This document shows, in pieces, positions 34,258-45,579 of a DNA stretch of 64,000 nt. The stretch is taken from contig NC_064545.1 in assembly GCF_023856365.1 (NCBI RefSeq), positions 310,001-374,000 on the forward strand. Direction: 5' to 3'. Under the pieces are notes generated by a model. That model saw nothing but the letters and a program-made list of their open reading frames with translations. It made no database searches and was not told the origin of the DNA. The position numbers and the translations under genes are program-made. How positions within the stretch are numbered: position 1 is the stretch's first letter; the number at the start of each line of letters is the position of its first letter. The DNA is from Brienomyrus brachyistius (Eukaryota > Chordata > Actinopteri > Osteoglossiformes > Mormyridae).

Positions 34258-36969
34258 TACTGTGCTATACACAGCATAGTACAGCACTTTAATACAGTGC
34301 TGTACTACACGCAGGATCCAATAAAATGGAAAGGATGAAACATTTCGAATATTGAATAACTTACCATTTCGAGGAGCAATGTATCTGGATGCCTGTTTGG
34401 AATACGAACTAAAGAGGGGAGCCGAGTCTTTGTTATTGCTAGCATGCCGTGCCGTGCTTTGCTCAGCCAAGACGCCACGCGGCAGTAAGGCAGACAGGTC
34501 ATCCTGCTTAGTTTTCAGAAAGCTTGCAAACCCCCCCCCTTCCTTAAACACACTTTAGTCTTTGATTTTTAACCTGGTTCATGAATAAATAAATGCCTCC
34601 CCCAAAAGCCTGGGAAGACCAATGTCACTTCAAACAAGATTTCCAGTTTATTTAAAGCGATAAATAAAAGATACACCTCAGCCAATGACGAGTGAAAATG
34701 GCAAAATTAGGACTGGAATCATTGGGTTAAGTCTCCCTGAATGCGTGGCGGCCAAGCTGTTGGCCAGCGTTGGCGCCGACATCCTCCAGACCAGATTAAG
34801 GACAGGAACGTTTCGACTCCTGTTGCCATTTCCCTGATGAGGTAATCGCAGGCTCGCTGGCAGAAGGAAGGCAAGCGCAGACAGCCAACGGTGCGGATAA
34901 GGTCAGCCATTTCCGGGTGACTGAACTAGCTAGACCACCGACTCTCCCAGCACCTCTTCCTGAGAGGAGCCCCAGCAGTCGGCAGATGGAACAAGAGTCG
35001 AGCTCATTTAAATAAACCTCCCCATTCCAGGTGGTGTCTCAGCTGTGAGCTAAACCACCAAGAAATATCCTTTGTATGTGGACATGGTTGGTTCCAAGGT
35101 AGGCTTTGGGCCTCCCTCAACGTGTTTTTTTTTTTTTTATCATCAGAGCAGAAGCTGATGACTTCCTTGCTCGTACCATCACAGGGCCTATTGTTCATTT
35201 ATTACTCCACTGCTGCCACAAATTCGGCATCGGGGCTGTTGGGGACCCACCAACAAATAAGCCAAGCCGTCCTCCCATCTTTATGCAAGTGCTTGTTATT
35301 CATGACTATACGTCAAAATTTATATTCATCCTGTCCTCACTCCCCCCCCTCCCCGCTATAATCAGCCACACTGACGTGCCTGAGACGCTGTTGTTCAACC
35401 GCGGCAGAAAGCACAGCACAACCTTTTGATCTGTCTGCTTAAAGCTTAATTGGTCAATACACCCTTCCTGTCAGTTGACACTTTCATCCAACTGGCAGGA
35501 CATCCAAGCATTTTCTGCTCTGATTGGTTCTGCTCCTATGGTTGGGGCATGACTAGCATCCAGACGGGAGCCTGCAGGGGTAGCACCACATGACAGCTGA
35601 GACGATGAGATGAGGCAATGACTTTTTTCACTGTGCTGAACTCGTATTGCTGTACCCGCTACCATAGGCCATTAGATTATGAACCACCAGACCGTGACTA
35701 TCAGCCTGTTGGTGTCGTATCTTCCTTGGAAGTTATAAAATGCCCCCAGCTCCAGAACACACAGACAAAAAGCAGAGTCATCACCGGTTGCCATGATCTT
35801 TTTAAGGATTCCGATAACATTCCACAAAGCAAGCAGACTGGTCAGCAACATCTGCAGAGATCTTAGGTTGCATTTATGATTGAATTAGTCTTCCGTTCGG
35901 ACAAGCACAGCCTTTGGCGAACAAATATTAACATGTAAAAAGTTCTGTATGACATTAGCAGGTATTCAGATTAAAATATCAGGTCAGCTTAGGAAAGACA
36001 AAGGCGTAATTTTAACCCCAGTCAGGAACATACAGTGAGGAACCTCCTCCTGAATCCACCAGGGGTTTTACAGACACATATATAAAGGACCCAGAGGCTG
36101 AGCAGGTGCTTTGCTGGGATGAATATTGCTTTCTGGCACCATCTCTTACAAACGGACGACAAATGTATCGGTAAAACAGCAGTTCTAATCCAGGGGTCTG
36201 TGGATGTCCAGGCGTGAGAGTAAGCAATGCCTCATCAGCGGACAGATGGTACACAGTAACAGAACATACTCAAGGTGTAGGGTCTCTGCCAGGAAACAAC
36301 ACACAAAGAGCCCAAATAAGACTTTATCAGTGGAAAATTCCAGAAAGATCATCACCGAAACATCCAACTCAACCACCCTCACCACCTTATACCCAGATGT
36401 TTCTGCCATCTGCCCTCCTAGGCCCATGGTTACAAGCTACAGAAGCAATTTTTCTGTCTGAGATTTAGAGAATTAATGCTTGGGCCTAGATGCCACATGA
36501 AATATTCAGTAACCTTTTGATGAATTGATTCGCTAATGGCTTAAGTTAGGAAACAGGTCTCGGTGAGCAGTGTGCTTATGCGTGTGCATGTGTGAGAGCT
36601 TTGGTAATTGTCAGGTCAGATTACACACAAATTCCACCCACCCTGTTGATTTGTGCAAAAAATGCTTGACAGTGCAGGACTGCTATGCTGCCGCTGCTGC
36701 GCAGTGTCTGGTGTTAGTAATTTGCTAAACTACGGTCTGTGTTAAAACATCAGCAGCTTAACTGATCCAGGCATTCATGGTGCCTTATTAAGTTTTGGGC
36801 TGCATGCAGCATACATAAAAGTCTAATGCCATTACTGCTACGCTTTCTTGGAGCTGCATAATCAGTCAATGCATTGAAATTTTAATTACATGGGACGAGT
36901 GGTTCAAGCATAATCTTCATAATACATTTCTGATCCTCTATCCAGAGATCAAGCTCAAATTTCACAATG
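34258..36969. other. No gene seen
   Basis: Unique sequence with mixed GC. A T12 run lies at 35126-35137. ORFs of 60-107 codons overlap on both strands and show no domain. Confidence 0.5.
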
Positions 36970-37033
36970 TATATTATTAAAAATTTATAGATATAATTCA
37001 CGCAGTTGTTCTGTCTGACAGAGTTGATTAATT
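36970..37033 (+). repeat. 64-bp direct repeat, left copy
   Basis: Repeats at 37180-37243, offset exactly 210 bp, with two mismatches. It contains TAGATATAATTCACGCAGTT and CTGTCTGACAGAGTTGATTA. Together with its partner it brackets the duplicated 34132 segment. Confidence 0.9.
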
Positions 37034-37157
37034 GCAAAACTTAATTGAATTAGTTGCACATGAAAAGCGGGGCCTGTCCTCCAATCAAAGGCTCCCCAGA
37101 AACATCCACCCCATCCATAAACTGAGGTGATTCAGTTTAACCGTTTTTGCATCTGAC
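37032..37157 (+). repeat. Second copy of the 34132 segment
   Basis: Matches 34132-34257 in the same orientation and without gaps. It starts exactly where the left 64-bp repeat ends, and is followed by about 22 bp of AT-rich sequence before the right copy. This arrangement looks like an insertion copied from 2.9 kb upstream into a duplicated target. Confidence 0.85.
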
Positions 37158-37179
37158 TATATACTAATAATATACTATC

Positions 37180-37243
37180 TATATTATTAAAAACGTATAG
37201 ATATAATTCACGCAGTTGTTCTGTCTGACAGAGTTGATTAATT
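37180..37243 (+). repeat. 64-bp direct repeat, right copy
   Basis: Partner of 36970-37033. Beyond it the sequence turns unique (AGCCCCAAGACTAG), while the left copy runs into the inserted segment. Confidence 0.9.
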
Positions 37244-37427
37244 AGCCCCAAGACTAGCTGTGTAAATGTGGCCTTGAAGCATGTTATTGAGAGAAATACC
37301 CACTCAAAGATGGAACACTGGGGCAGTCCTGCGTAATGACACCTGCTGGAAGGTATGAGGACTTCATAGGCCTACAGCCAGCCTGACTGAAAGAACCACC
37401 AATTTCCTGAAAGCATTTGTCCTATTT

Positions 37428-37530
37428 ATGGTTGCAGGGGGTCCAGAGTTTGTTGGATCAATGCAAAGAATAGCCCAGGATGGGGTGCGAACCCATCACA
37501 GGGCACACTGACACATGTGGGCAATTTCGA
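37428..37530 (-). mobile_element. Family A SINE tail fragment
   Basis: TTGCAGGGGGTCCAGAG, ATAGCCCAGGATGGGGTG and CGAACCCATCACAGGGCACA match the 3' half of family A on the reverse strand. The head is absent. Confidence 0.7.
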
Positions 37531-40500
37531 ATATGTATTTTGCTATAATTTTAATGATAATGTAGAACACAAGTAGATCTGTTCAAATAAAATCGATGAT
37601 TGCATGTTTTTATTATTATGGCTATTCTTCTTCTTCTTATTATTATTATCATCACCAGTGGGCTTAGCTTCATCTTACTCTCAACTATGCATATAGCCAA
37701 GAATGACATGAAGTGATTTTTTTCCCTCATAACTTCCATTGAGAGCTTATGATTGATTATAACAGACTACCTCATTATGTCGTTTGCTTTCCACTTCAGC
37801 TAAAAGCATTTGCCTTGCCGGAAAAGCAGCCTGTTCATAAACAGCTCATTCATTCAGTGTGAGGAGATGCTGGACCACTTGCTGCCTACTGACTCCCATG
37901 GTTGGTTCCTGTTCGTTCTGTACCTGGAATCCTCTAGGAAAAAACCATGTTGACTGAGCTCAGGATTTCCCCAAGATCCTGGGTGTGGGAGACTGGATCA
38001 GGAATAAGAAGCCTGTTATTATGGATAACGGAGCTCTTTGTATATGAAATCCGGATTTACTGTCGGGAATAATTCCTGAGCAGCTGTAAACACCTATTAT
38101 GTGCGGCTATGTTAGAGACAGGGTTCCGAACGGCCTTGGAGCAGCATTACCATTCCACAGGGAGTAAACGCTGCTCTGCACATCCAGCGTGAAACCAGCA
38201 GGCTTAAGGTCAGCCCAAGCCTGGCTCCAACTATAGATTCATTTTAAACCGGTGGTTGGACAGTACAGGAGTGAGTGTGAAGACTCTTTGAACTGTCACC
38301 ATTGCTTACAGCTGGAAGGGTAAAGCGGGAAGAGAAAATGTTTTTTCTTTTAAACTTGGTTTGGACTGTGCTCAGAATCAGCATTCACGCTACAGAGGAG
38401 AGAAGCGTTCTGAAGAACAAAGGTGAAAATTCTCCGCCATCATGGTTTGAGGGGACACGTTGAGCTAAACATTCATCTGCTCCCATCAGCGTAAAACACA
38501 GAGCTGTCCTCCCCCCTCCCCCCTGGCACCTGCACACGAACACCACACGCTTCCCTCCATTACGCCTCTGGATTCGGCGTGTTGCACATGCTTGACCCTA
38601 CGGCTTTCCTGTCAGGGGTGCGCGGTGTGGAGTTTGTTAAGCAGCATCTCCTAGCTGAGAAGACGCAGATCTCAGTGTCTCGCAAGCAACGCAGGGCAGA
38701 CGGCCTGAAACAATCTGGGGTGAGGGCTGTGTGTTTCTCTACGTGGTCCAAAGAAGTGTCAGGTGATCCCACTCTTACTCCCCCGACCCTCATTCCTCTC
38801 CCAACCATCATTAAAAAAAGAGAGAGCAGCTGCCTGTTGTATTTTATCAAGTCACCCAAACCCTTTTTATTAGTTTACTGATATGCAGTAAATGAACTCT
38901 GCACGCAGGATATGGTTAGTTTATTGATTAGTTTTACCTGCACCCCCACTGTTCCCGTTATGTCCAATCCAATATGGAGACAGTCTACACCCTTAATTGT
39001 CTATCTCATTCTGCTCATGTGTCACCTAAATCAGCATTGAGGTCAATTAAAAGCATTCTGCGGTTTCTATAAGGGCTTGTTGTTGGACAAGGTGCCTCCT
39101 TAATGGCTGCTGTCTGACAGCGAGGGTCATGCTCTCGATACTGCCTAAGACTGACGGTCGTAGCCATTGATGAAAGGCATCCCCATCTGGCCCAGCTTGC
39201 TGTGTTCAGCTTACTCAGGTTGCCCGCATCGTAATTTGTCTGGACGATGACGCTCCGTATGTCCACGGCCCGTATCACTCCCTGAAACAGACTCTCATCC
39301 TGTCTGCTCAGAATAACCAGCAACACGATTTGGGTTCAAATGCATTTTTGGATTTTAACATGAAATCCAGCCTTGTCTTCACACTTTACCTGAGAACTTT
39401 AAATAAACACCAACCTTCCTAAATTTATAAAGTACAATGGGCAATCCCATAATTATTCACTGTTCTGAAACTGGGTTTCCCAAGTCACCCAAGAAGTCAG
39501 TCTAACCTTCTGGGTCTGTTCCATGTGCTGTTGTCCAGCAGAACAGGAATCCTGGAGATGGAGGTGAATCTGGACGAGCCTGTCACTTCTGCCTCCCACA
39601 GAAGCAGTAACAGCATGCAGGTGAATTTGTTGGCAGTGTTACACCCAAAGTTGGCATTTCCCAGGTCTCTGGCATAAACCCAGGGCTCGATACCAGCCAG
39701 TTAGCTATCTGCGAGCCTCTCGTTCCTGGACTTGAATCTCATCCACGCCAAAGAGCCGTTGAACAAACAGTCGCTGCACTTAAAATATATCAAGCTTTGG
39801 TTGTTAATACTTTGAAAATCAAATGCTGATGAGATCTGGGGGGGGGGTCACGTTTTTCTCCATAATAGCTGTAACGCATGTGCAGTTCCCCATTATTCCA
39901 CATGCAGAGTGAAGAAGCGTTTCTGTCTGAGAAGGATTAATAGTATTAAAAAAAAACCCTGAAATCAAGGAGTCATTTTCCTCTAAGACATTTTTCACCT
40001 ATGCGAATCATTGAGCTTGGCTGGCCACGTGGAGGGGATACACATCAGCTGCTCTAAATAAGGCCCAGTGCTAAGCAAATGAAAAACGTTACGCATAATT
40101 ACATGCAATCTAAAATATGCTGCCTGCACGAACATTTTTTATGTTGCTCAGGCGCTGTTGTATAAATCAGCCCCTTTAATTAAACTCATTCCGTCTCCAA
40201 TAGGGAGGTCCACTGCAAAACACCTCGAACAACAACTTTTGTTCCCAGCCAATCGCAACCCTCACATGGCCCATCATATCAAGCACCTCTTAAAGCTCAT
40301 AGGTTTCAAGGGTGAAAATTCTGCCAGTTAAGAGTGCAGTGTGCAGCATGCTTCCTCCTGATCATCACGTGCCACAAAACTCACAAGTCTGTGGGCAAAA
40401 TCAATTTACAAGCAGCCTCAATCATTCATATTAATTAATCTAATAAAATAATAAAAACAAACAAATGTCTTGCATTACAAAGTACAGGCATCATGGCACC

Positions 40501-41109
40501 GTATTACTGGAAATTACACTTTGCTTGAACATACATATATTTCGCAAGGCTTTGCACACATCAGTACGTATCATGCAGAATAACAAATAACAATGCAGCA
40601 GAAATTTAAATAAACCAGGAACATTATTTTATGACTCGATATATTGGGAAAAATAAACTTTATTTGCATGAACAGCTCCACACTCAACTGAATGACAAAA
40701 CAAAAAATTCTGACATTTGCAAGTGGTTAGACCTATTATTTGTACAGAGAATGTTCTCTGGAAGGTAAAATTCTCTTTGTGAGAGATGTACGCTGCAGTT
40801 AATGGCCCATTCAAAGACTCAGAATAAGGTTCTGTCTGTTCCAGTGATTTCAAACAATGGGAATTAAATTTGGAAAGTTTTTTGACAGAGATGGTAGAGG
40901 TAGGGCGTCCGCCACCCAGGCTGGTTTAGCGTTCTATTGGGAGGCTTGACTGCATGGCAGGGTCGGCGGCACCCTGTTTTATTTTAATATTATCTCTTTA
41001 ATGAAGTCGTTTATCCTAATACACATATAACCGGTCTCTCCTAGGGACGTGGCTGTGGATTGTCTGCTTAACCAATGCCCCCCCGAGAATTGACAAATTT
41101 TATTGCCCC
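37531..41109. other. Mostly unique, one hAT-like remnant
   Basis: Unique sequence with a TTC/TTA-rich patch near 37610-37650. A blurred family H-like segment at about 37890-38010 has CTGTACCTGGAATCCTCTAG and GACTGGATCAGGAATA. Overlapping 99-103-codon ORFs on both strands at 38560-38881 have no domain. The stretch 40000-40860 is AT-rich and repeat-free. Confidence 0.45.
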
Positions 41110-41815
41110 CACCCCTCTGCATGCACCCCAACAGACATAAGAACATAACATAAGAAATTTACAAACGAGAGGAGGCCAAGCTCATTTGGGGTGAACTTAA
41201 CTAATTGCTCAGAGTTGTTAAAATCTTATCTAGCTCTGATTTAAAGGAGCCCACGGTTTTAGCTTGCGCTACACTAGCAGGAAGACTAATTTCTATGTTC
41301 TCCCACTAATTTCTACTTATGGCCACAAGTTCTAGTATTTAAACTAATATTGAAGTAGCCATTTGGCTGAACAGCATCTAGACCTGTTAGAATCTTATAT
41401 ACCTGGATCTTGTCCCTCCTTAGTTTCCTTTGCTTGAGACTAAACAGATTCAGCTCAGCTAACCTCTCCTCATAAGACCTTCCTCTAAGACCAGGAATCA
41501 TTCTCGTAGTCCTACGTTCCACCTTTTCCACGGCAGCAATGTCCTCCTTAAGGTACGGTGACCAAACCTGCACACAGTATTCTAGGTGGGGTCTTACCAA
41601 GGAATTACATAATCGTAGCATCACCTCCCTTGACTTAAACTCCACACGCCTAGAGATGTAACCCAACATCCTATTGGCCTTTTTTATTGCTTCCACACAC
41701 TGTTGAGAGTGGGACATGGAAGCATCAACATACACACCGAGATCTTTCTCATAATCAGCTACCTTTATTTCAGTGGAAACCATAAAATATCTGTAGTCAG
41801 ACTTGTTCTGCCGAT
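41110..41815 (-). mobile_element. 5'-truncated CR1/Rex1-type LINE
   Basis: The - strand holds the end of a reverse-transcriptase ORF followed by about 200 bp of 3' region. That region contains the reverse of ACAAACGAGAGGAGGCCAAG and ends in an AACATAAG-rich tail at about 41135-41157. Sequence upstream of about 41815 is unrelated to the LINE, which is typical of 5' truncation during target-primed reverse transcription. Clade naming is from memory of such tails, not a search. Confidence 0.8.
41313..41783 (-). pseudogene. C-terminal fragment of non-LTR reverse transcriptase
   Basis: This 156-codon open frame matches the C-terminal part of CR1/Jockey-group reverse transcriptases. It has EKDLGVYVD at about residues 12-20, then KANRMLGYISR, SLVRPHLEYCVQVWSPYL, VERRTTRMIPGLR, SYEERLAEL and RRDKIQVYKI. 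These follow the polymerase catalytic motifs, which are absent here along with all of the endonuclease. The frame is unbroken, suggesting modest age, and ends slightly early at a stop after NTRTCGHK. The fragment cannot be active. Confidence 0.85.
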
Positions 41816-42694
41816 TCAGCCATCAGCCCGAGCACGGTGACGGTCTGCGGTTCGGCTCTCTGTCTCATGCCACGTGAACAAACGAAGGCCCATTTCCCCT
41901 TCGGTCGGACCGGAAATCGGAATAAATCCGGCCCGTGTCCGAAGGATCCGCACCTTCGCGTTTGTCCCCCAACCCGAGACGTGTGCAGGCCACCAGCGTG
42001 GCTCTTCTGCCATCTTATATCTTAAGAAATTCCATTTCCTCCATCATAAACCTGTTTATATTTTTAATGAGCATTTCATTAAACAGAAACATTCAATAAG
42101 CGCTGTGCAGTGATGCTAAACAACAGATTAAACATTTTTCGCTGTTTATTCAGGTCTGTTCTGCTGGGGGACGTCGGCAGCCTCGCTGTTCGTGGTGATG
42201 GGTTTTGCATGCTAATACGCATCAGGCCATTTGGTCAAGCTATGTGGCTTCCATTAAAAAAGTCCCCAAAAGCACGTCCCACCTAATTTATGACCCACCT
42301 CACATAGACAGCGCCCATCACTGACACTAATCTGTTCATATGTCTGTACAATGGGACACTATTTCAGTACCTAATTAGGCTTTTTTGGCTGGTCACTGGC
42401 ATTCTGAGGCCATTAACATAACATGCTGAGATGCCTGTGTTGGGTTTCTGGAACCTGCTGCCTCATGTGAAGTTGGGGGGGGGAGAGATTAATGGAAGAG
42501 ACGCCCTTGTCAGGTGAAGCACTTAATCTCAAGGCTCTCGGAGATGCTACAGGAATCGGGGGCTTCAGCCTACAGTATCTGCCACCGAATAGCTTTATTC
42601 ATCATGCAAACATGACATCTGTTTGGTGTTGACCACTTACAGATGGGGAGATGTTTAGATGACACCATGTGCAGTAAATTAAATACTGCAGAGC
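41816..42694. other. No gene seen
   Basis: A GC-rich patch at 41820-42010 directly precedes the LINE fragment and is open on both strands without recognisable content. The rest is unique. Confidence 0.45.
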
Positions 42695-42944
42695 TGTGTG
42701 TGTGTGCGTGTGTGTCTGTATTATGTTTATATTACATTGTGGGGACCAAATTTTTCAGGTCCCCACAAAGGCCTGTGAATAAAACCAAAACACTGAAAAT
42801 GCCAAAAGTCTCGTATTATGGAAAGGGTTAAGGCTGGGTAGGGGTTAAGGTCATCATGTTGGGATTAGAGTTTCCCCTCACAGAATTAAATGGAGAGTTC
42901 CCAGGAAGATATAATTACAAACCTGTGTGTGTGTGTGTGTGTGT
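42695..42944 (-). repeat. Dispersed repeat C, copy 3 (inverted)
   Basis: Reverse orientation of copies at 20329 and 24441. TG run, ATTACATTGTGGGGACCAAA, GAAAATGCCAAAAGTC, GGCTGGGTAGGGGTTAAGG, TTGGGATTAGAGTTT, then a second TG run at 42924-42944. It is shorter than copies 1 and 2. Confidence 0.75.
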
Positions 42945-43368
42945 GAGACAGAGAGAGCGAGAGAGAAATTATGTTCATGTGTGTACAAGGCCGTCGTCTT
43001 ACTGCTCATGTCTGCCATTGACAAATGTGGGTTAAAGATCTCTGGAGGGAGAATTTGCTAAAATAAGCCCTCCAACCCCAGCTGGAATTTCAGGACTGTG
43101 GGAGGAGACAAAATCACACAGAGCCTGAGCCCAGAGGTGTGGAGATTTAAAGAAGTGAGAAGCCGCTGATTTCTGTAGGGGCATCGCCACTTAAGCATGC
43201 TTAGGGAGAGGGGTGATGCAGTGATGCTACTCTCACACCGGTGTTAAATTATTTTAAGAAACAAGTATTTAACATGGCATCTCACGAAGGCTCCAGACCC
43301 TCCTCAAATAAAGCACATAGAAGATGAATGGAAGGAAGGATATTTGAGATATCAACATTTAGTAAATA

Positions 43369-43689
43369 CAGACGCTCCTCTGCTTATGAACTTTCAATTT
43401 ACGAACTTTCAGACATACGAACGAAGAGGACTGCAAGTCCAAATTGTGTTCATTGGGCTCCCGTCTCCTGTCCGCAACATCGTTTTTTTTTTTCTGCTCA
43501 CCAGTTCCGCCTAGTACGACATCTGGCCGCTACTCCCGCCGCGCAGCAGCATAGCGTGCGTACTCCCAGCATCATAGTTCTTAGTACTTGTGTATACACT
43601 TATAATGATGTTGAATAACGACTTACGAACATTTCAAGTTACAAACGGCCGTTCGCAATGTATCTCGTTCGTAAGTAGAGGAGCGTCTG
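43369..43689. mobile_element. TA-flanked MITE (family F3), complete copy
   Basis: The element is 321 bp with TA on each side (43367-43368 and 43690-43691). The terminal inverted repeats are CAGACGCTCCTCTGCTTATG and CGTAAGTAGAGGAGCGTCTG. The inner sequence has a T-rich tract and GTTCCGCCTAGTACGACATC. A TA duplication with CAG-type ends points to mobilisation by a Tc1/mariner-type transposase. The 96-codon ORF across it is incidental. Confidence 0.9.
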
Positions 43690-43691
43690 TA

Positions 43692-45404
43692 CTGCCAAAT
43701 GAATAGAAGTTGAACACAAGTCAGCTTCTGCAAAATCAGAATGCTGTGGGTCCCCAGTTATGATATGATCAATGTGCGCATAGTCATAATTTCCTAACAT
43801 GGGATTTGGGACGATTACAAGTACATGTATATATTTAAGAATAATTCCTTCCTAACAGAACTGGCTCAATGAATAAGATTCCCAGCTGGAAACTGGTTGG
43901 TCGTACAGAAGTCAGCAGTGTCAAAGGCTAGATGCATGCTTTACTCGGATCTCAGCTAGGATTGTGCTTGGACAGGGTGGTTCAGCTGACTGTGTTTAAC
44001 AGACTTAACATACTTGTGTTCATGCCCGTTGTTCTGAACACTAAACACCCCAGGGGGCAGTTGATGCACAGGATGTACACAGTCAATACATCAGTGCATA
44101 ACTAATAGCGTGAAAGAGCCAAATGCAGAACCGGGGCTGATGGGATAGCTGTCACGTCCTTCTATGCAGCCAGGTGATATTTTGGCTGGTCTGGAGGTCA
44201 CATTTCTAGCCTCATGAATGTAGAATAACAAAAATTAAGGCAGCTACGAAAGAATAATATTAATTCTACCCCCCCGTTTCCTTCTCTTGCCCCAGGCTCT
44301 CTGAATGTCACTTCTCCTATTCCTGTTCCCCCATAGCACAAATATTCAAATGTTACCGGAAGGCAGGTCAGATGGAAGAGTTCAGAGCGAGGATAACCTG
44401 AAATTAAACCGTGAACGTGGGCTTTGCTTTAATTTCACCCTGACATCCTTCAGTGAAATAATGTCTCTAAGGTGCCTCAATGAGTCAAGACTAATTGCAG
44501 ACGTTACAGACGGAGGGGAAAGTTAACGACATGGAGGCATGTCTGAACTTCTGATGGTACGTCATTCCAGTAAGACTGAGAGATGCCAGGGTTTCTTGTT
44601 TTCCAGTGCTGTCAGCGCCAGTAAAAATATGTAACTGAACTACAATTCATATGAATTGTAGTTCTGTCTGCCAAAGACTGGGCTCATTTCCTGTGGATAA
44701 TGATTCAACCGATACTTCTCCAGCTAATACGAGTAATTCCACTGATAAATGCATGGTGCTACAATGCTCTTGGCTGGGGAGGGGGGCTCCTTCACACTAC
44801 ATACAATGTGCATGCCCCCTCCCACGGCCCCCTACTGAACAAGCCATCACCTTTCCTCCAGTGTTCAGTATGACCCTATTGGGCCACCTCTGGAAAAAAA
44901 AAACATATTTCAAATATTATTTCCAATATTTTTTCTCCTTCAACATTCATTTTTTTGTCTCCTTCTATTTCAACAAATTTATAGGGCACCCTTTAAAAAA
45001 CATGGGAAGCTGTTAGAAATTAGGACCCCGATTTTGCTCATGCACATTCCGAGGAGGTGTGAAAGAGCAAAGCATTCACGGGCCTTCTCTAAATAAACAC
45101 GTGTTGCACATAATTAACATTTCTCAAAGTCAGGGCTGGTGCACGTTTCCCCGGAGATCCTCATAATCCAGCTTCTTCTGAAATACACACGCCCTGACAT
45201 CGATTACCATTTGTAAGTGTTTCATACAATATATACGACATATCAAAGGGGGAGTGAAGTATGTATAGAAAGGGTGATTTACAGCACATAACGCACAGTG
45301 AATAGATGCTCTGCAGTCATGACCAATAAAATAAATTAACATCTCAAATAAGGGTGAAAATAAGGGCAGCACCTTTTTGCACTGCAGAATGTTCTGGGTC
45401 TTAC
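43692..45404. other. No gene seen, one long palindrome
   Basis: Unique sequence apart from the perfect palindrome at 44637-44664. ORFs at 44305-44526 and 44651-45016 lack domains or splice support. Confidence 0.5.
44637..44664. repeat. 28-bp perfect palindrome
   Basis: GAACTACAATTCAT is followed immediately by its exact reverse complement, with no spacer and centred on CATATG. It could form a cruciform or bind a dimeric protein, or be the remnant of a foldback element. Confidence 0.9.
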
Positions 45405-45579
45405 CATTTGCTGCTGACCCAGCTCCTCAGCCCTCTGGTACACAAGACACGTATCACAGCCAATGTGAAACAGTTTTGTAGTCAGGAGCCAGCTGCAGTA
45501 GCGCTGGGGATTCTGGGAGAAGCCTTGAGCTGCACTCAATGTATTCAGCACCAGGATCAAAGCAAAATAGCAAAGTTTA
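45405..45579 (-). CDS. Candidate internal exon, secreted-protein-like, unidentified
   Basis: On the - strand CTTCCTGTCCCAACAG ends at 45580, a good acceptor. It is followed by 175 nt of open sequence ending CAAATG just before GTAAGA, a near-consensus donor at 45404. In that frame the exon gives 58 codons after one split base. It starts with a hydrophobic, signal-peptide-like run (LCYFALILVLNTLSAAQG, residues 2-19). A segment with three Cys follows (RYCSWLLTTKL, then IGCDTC), and then a charged Gln-rich end. Codon use is not repeat-like. Exon phases would be 2 and 0. No initiator Met lies in the exon; the frame stays open upstream to an ATG at 45629, so an unspliced start there is possible. 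I do not recognise a family and found no partner exons. It would lie antisense within the inferred chst8 intron. A chance ORF with fortuitous splice-like sites is the main alternative. Confidence 0.35.

Noticed and set aside
36930..36980. Possible next chst8 exon after CTCTATCCAG, giving a peptide starting EIKLKFH
   Set aside because: The acceptor and an IKxxF-like start looked attractive, but the frame stops after about a dozen codons and does not follow the known stem sequence.
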